A DNA stretch of 46,813 nt, taken from NCBI RefSeq assembly GCF_004341625.1, contig NZ_SLZG01000032.1, positions 1-46,813 of the forward strand, given 5' to 3'. The notes under the pieces were generated by a model, which was given only the letters and a program-made list of their open reading frames with translations, was not told where the DNA came from and did not search any database. The stretch is from Rhizobium sp. BK376 (GTDB taxonomy: Bacteria; Pseudomonadota; Alphaproteobacteria; Rhizobiales; Rhizobiaceae). This document shows positions 44,399-46,813 of this stretch, one piece after another (the stretch's first letter is position 1; each line of letters begins with the position of its first letter). A program made the translations under genes and the position numbers.

Positions 44399-44605
44399 CT
44401 AATGTTGTCTAGGCGCGCCAAGCCGAACTACCGCATATCCGGTGCCACCAATCTCAATCAAAAGGTCTGCTCTCATTTCCCCATCAGTGACTACCTTGAT
44501 TTTGGTCCACTTGTCGATCTTGGTATCGAGCGGGAGCGGCAATCCTTCTCGCAGCAGGAGGGTGAGGTCAGGTGCTTTTTCCGACTTATAGATGCAAATC
44601 CTCAT
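44399..44605 (-). CDS. Hypothetical protein, 68 residues
   Basis: The product starts MRICIYKSEKAPDLTLLLRE and contains PLPLDTKIDKWTKIKVVTDG. It looks like a compact, balanced small protein and not antisense noise. I cannot assign a function, and the ribosome binding site is weak. It stands alone on the minus strand. Confidence 0.45.
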   Translation of the reverse strand: MRICIYKSEKAPDLTLLLREGLPLPLDTKIDKWTKIKVVTDGEMRADLLIEIGGTGYAVVRLGAPRQH

Positions 44606-44802
44606 CGCACGGAACCTAACTGCAGAGATATGTAGTAGCTATATTGCGACGCATTGTTGACTATTGCAATGCCGCAAAACCGTTCTCCAAATGCACCGAT
44701 GTGTATTTTGTCTTCCTGTCCCTATACTCCTGCGTCTTCCTGCTTGGTTGGCAATCACCGTGACAGCCCTTTTTGCCATATTCGCTGACTGTCCTGCATG
44801 GT

Positions 44803-45110
44803 TCAGGCGAGGGATGGGGTGCCGAGAACCAGCGCTGCGGCGTAGCCGGACTCTGCGGCAGCCGACGCTAGCTCGACGACATCCGATGGCGCCGCCGCGC
44901 CGATCCCCACCATAAGCCCGTCACTGGGAAGCTCTGAGGCGGCGACCTCCATCAGCGAGCGCCGGGTTTTCACCGACAGGGAAGTCTCTTCGCCGGTCGT
45001 CCCCAGGACGTTCAGAGCATCGCAGCTGGAAGCGAGCAGGCGCTGCGGTTTTTGCCCGCTGACCTCGGCGTTGAGCGAGGAAAGGGCGACCCAAAGAGCC
45101 GCGCCGGACG
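44803..45110 (-). pseudogene. Dihydrodipicolinate synthase (DapA) family fragment
   Basis: The minus-strand frame reads RLLASSCDALNVLGTTGEET, then SLSVKTRRSLMEVAASELPS and AAESGYAAALVLGTPSLA. This is the N-terminal third of a DapA/NanA-type aldolase, with the GTTGE motif. The frame stops at 44803 right after the LVLGxP strand, before the Schiff-base Tyr and Lys of the family. The beginning is also scrambled. It is not functional. Confidence 0.78.
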
Positions 45111-45161
45111 TCCGAACGGATACACGGAGGCGAGCAGGGTCTCCGCAATCTCCAGCATGAT

Positions 45162-45703
45162 TCAGACGCGATTCAGGAACTCAACCACTCGGATGGTTAG
45201 TAACGCGGTCGCATCCGCGTCGTACGACGGGAGCGAGCTGTCGGCGAAGTAGGTGCTGCGTTCTCGACCTTCTCCACAATCTCGCGGGCGGCGTCGATGT
45301 CGCCCCATTGTCCATACCGTGGATTAGCGTCGCAACGCCGTCAGGCCAGGGAACGAAGGCCCATTCGCCAGTGATCGGCAGGCAAGATTTGAAGAGCAGG
45401 GCTCCGCGGGCTCCGGGACGTGTCTGTGCAAGCTTCTGCGCCGGTAGCACACCGAAGGAGAACCCCGCGTAGACGAGCTCAGGGGGAAGTTCGTTGGCGA
45501 CGCGGACTCCGCGCTCCCGCATTTCGTCGAATCCGATTCTACCGATGTAGGCGAGACCCTCGTCGATACTCTGGAACGTCCGTCCGTCGAACAGGTCCGG
45601 CGTGTGCACGATGTGACCGCCGGCCCGCAAGACACCGGCGGACGCGCACACACCAGGGGTCAGCCCTTGCTTGAGCATGGTGGAACAGCAAGACCTCAGC
45701 CAT
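45162..45703 (-). pseudogene. Dienelactone hydrolase family protein, broken by several indels
   Basis: The start is MAEVLLFHHAQ at 45703; an extra CAAG then shifts the frame. The next frame gives GLTPGV, AGGHIVHTPDLFDGRTFQSI and ELVYAGFSFGVLPAQKLAQT (nucleophile elbow GFSFG). After LIHGMD there are further shifts and small deletions: GDIDAAREIVEKVENAA appears in another frame and TYFADSSLPSYDADATALLT in yet another. The catalytic-His segment expected between them is missing. An ordinary member of about 190 residues has clearly decayed here. It lies next to the DapA-like relic on the same strand. Confidence 0.82.
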
Positions 45704-45940
45704 AAGTCATCTCTAAATAACCGATGAGGTGCGGCAGGTAAGGCCGGTTCGGGAGGCAGCCGACATATGGGTTGATGACTGCGGACCCTGGAGTTAACCT
45801 ATTGCAAGACGCATCCGATTACCGCTCGCGCTAGAGGTGCGGCCAACAGTATCCGAGCTTGCCGCTTAAGCATCAGCGCAGTCGACGGCCCGCTCTCATA
45901 GCGGTCTTCTGGAACGATTCCCGAGCAGTAGGCTTGTCCC

Positions 45941-46540
45941 ATGTGTACCGAGTACGAACAACACATCAGCTACACCCAATACTGCAAGGTGATGCAGGAT
46001 CTCGCGCTTGGCATCCCCACCCACCAATCGGAACTGGATATGCCGGCTGCCAACGACATCAAGATCGGCGAGATGGCCCCGGTCATCCGTGCTGCCGGCG
46101 ATAATATCGTGGAGCTGACGCAGATGAAGTTCGGGTTTCCCCCAACCCGAACGCGCGGTCCCGTGTTCAACCTTCGATCGGAGCGGAAGCACTTCGGCGA
46201 CAGCCATCGGTGTCTGATTCCGGCCAGCGCGTTCTTTGCGTATACGGGGAGGAAATACTCGAAGGCCAAACACCGTTTTGCGCTCGTGAGCGCGCCCATG
46301 ATGGCGATCGCCGCGATCTGGCGGCCCAGCCGCAAAGGCCAGCCTGCGGCGTTCACGATGTTGACAACGGAGTCGGGGCCGGATGTAGAGCCTGTTCACA
46401 ATCGCCAGGTCGTCGTTCTTCATCCGCTAGGTTGGAAGGCGTGGATTGACCTTACCAAGCCAGAGGAAGAATTGTTAGGCCCGCTCCCGGTAGGCTCGCT
46501 GAGGGTGGAGACCCGCAGAGACCGGCCGACCGGCTCATAG
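45941..46540 (+). CDS. SRAP-domain protein (YedK/HMCES family), active-site Glu replaced
   Basis: The 199-residue protein has Cys2 right after Met1 (MCTEYEQ), the residue that forms a thiazolidine crosslink with abasic sites in single-stranded DNA. It has the Asn of FNLRSE (Asn77) and the His of PVHNRQ (His153). In the motif RCLIPASAFFAYTG the position that is normally the catalytic Glu (FYEW/FFEF) is Ala100 (codon GCG; GAG would need one change). SRAP proteins shield abasic sites during replication, and the Glu helps crosslink formation and self-reversal. The gene is otherwise intact and alone. Confidence 0.85.
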   Translation: MCTEYEQHISYTQYCKVMQDLALGIPTHQSELDMPAANDIKIGEMAPVIRAAGDNIVELTQMKFGFPPTRTRGPVFNLRSERKHFGDSHRCLIPASAFFAYTGRKYSKAKHRFALVSAPMMAIAAIWRPSRKGQPAAFTMLTTESGPDVEPVHNRQVVVLHPLGWKAWIDLTKPEEELLGPLPVGSLRVETRRDRPTGS

Positions 46541-46713
46541 CACGCGAAGGAAAAGAGCCGGGATGGATGAGGCGCTCGGGACAGGTCGGACTTTGCCTCT
46601 TTGCGTATTGTCGGCGGCGGTCGTTGCTCTATCTCGCAACGCGAGCAATCATTCCATTATAGCGCGGCGATCAGGATGAGACGAATCTCACTTAGCAAGG
46701 TGCGGAAATAGCG
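46541..46713. other. No gene seen
   Basis: Short spacer after the SRAP gene; I see neither a terminator hairpin nor an ORF with support. Confidence 0.4.
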
Positions 46714-46812
46714 CTAATTTTTCAGCCGATCCTCGCTAGATGGCTCGAAGACGAGCCTTGACGATGCTTTTTCAGCGGCCCTTTCGGCGTGCTTGATAGT
46801 AATCCGCCGTCT
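46714..46812 (-). CDS. Possible C-terminus of a gene running in from the right edge
   Basis: Read on the minus strand from the window edge, one frame is open for 32 codons (ITIKHAERAAEKASSRLVFE, then PSSEDRLKN) and ends at TAG 46714-46716. The composition is helix-like. It is too short to assign, and the frame may be fortuitous. Confidence 0.25.
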   Translation of the reverse strand, partial: RRRITIKHAERAAEKASSRLVFEPSSEDRLKN

Positions 46813-46813
46813 T

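Noticed and set aside
1..46813. CRISPR arrays, tandem repeats, rRNA, complete tRNA genes, replication or conjugation genes
   Set aside because: Looked for by eye and not seen. The only tRNA-like sequence is the fragment near 43450.

Overview
The window reads like an accessory region (plasmid or genomic island) of a Rhizobiales alphaproteobacterium of the Rhizobium/Agrobacterium/Sinorhizobium type. The support is indirect: high GC, tightly overlapping ATGA/TTGA operons, many ABC importers, ROK, LacI and LysR regulators, and IS6- and ISL3-type debris. No replication, rRNA or complete tRNA genes are present, so replicon and species cannot be fixed.

Layout. 1-1465: gene debris, a truncated quinone oxidoreductase abutting a decayed LuxR-type regulator on the other strand. 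1466-3217: an intact PAS-GGDEF-EAL cyclic-di-GMP protein with a clear terminator. 3469-10752 (minus): a seven-gene operon with two NtaA/SnaA/DszA-type flavin monooxygenases, a Pot-type ABC importer and a flavin reductase. It diverges from a LysR regulator (11270-12214). 12422-17798 (minus): a second operon with a thioredoxin-fold protein, an AprA/fumarate-reductase-like flavoprotein, a two-cluster ferredoxin and an SsuBCA-type importer. Together these two operons look like scavenging of an organic sulfur or nitrogen compound. 18569-20965: an IS6 remnant, a Phd/YefM antitoxin with a PemK-like toxin, and an 810-bp IS6-family element with a frameshifted transposase.

21849-30039: a LacI-controlled catabolic operon with a ribose-type ABC importer, a phosphotriesterase-family hydrolase, a ThuA/GATase-like protein, a BtpA/SgcQ protein and a TenA protein. 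A ribokinase-family gene is embedded on the opposite strand. 30043-30760: decayed LysR and GGDEF fragments, the latter a degenerate paralogue of the gene at 1466.

31058-42701: a second catabolic island with an amidohydrolase, an aldose-1-epimerase-like protein, an SIS-domain deglycase/deaminase-like protein, a ROK kinase, a ROK repressor, a gamma-glutamyltransferase family protein and a four-gene MalEFGK/Ugp-type importer. Three promoters in this island share one operator design, AATCC-N7-GGATT (one half-site degenerate), laid over a -10 TAAATC. I infer that they form one regulon of the local ROK repressor. The enzyme set suggests use of a sugar-amino conjugate such as an Amadori- or opine-like compound; the substrate is a guess.

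42743-46813: decayed DNA. It holds a 313-bp internally deleted ISL3 element, a tRNA-3'-end-like fragment between direct repeats, small hypothetical ORFs, DapA-like and dienelactone hydrolase pseudogenes, and an SRAP (YedK/HMCES) gene lacking its usual glutamate.
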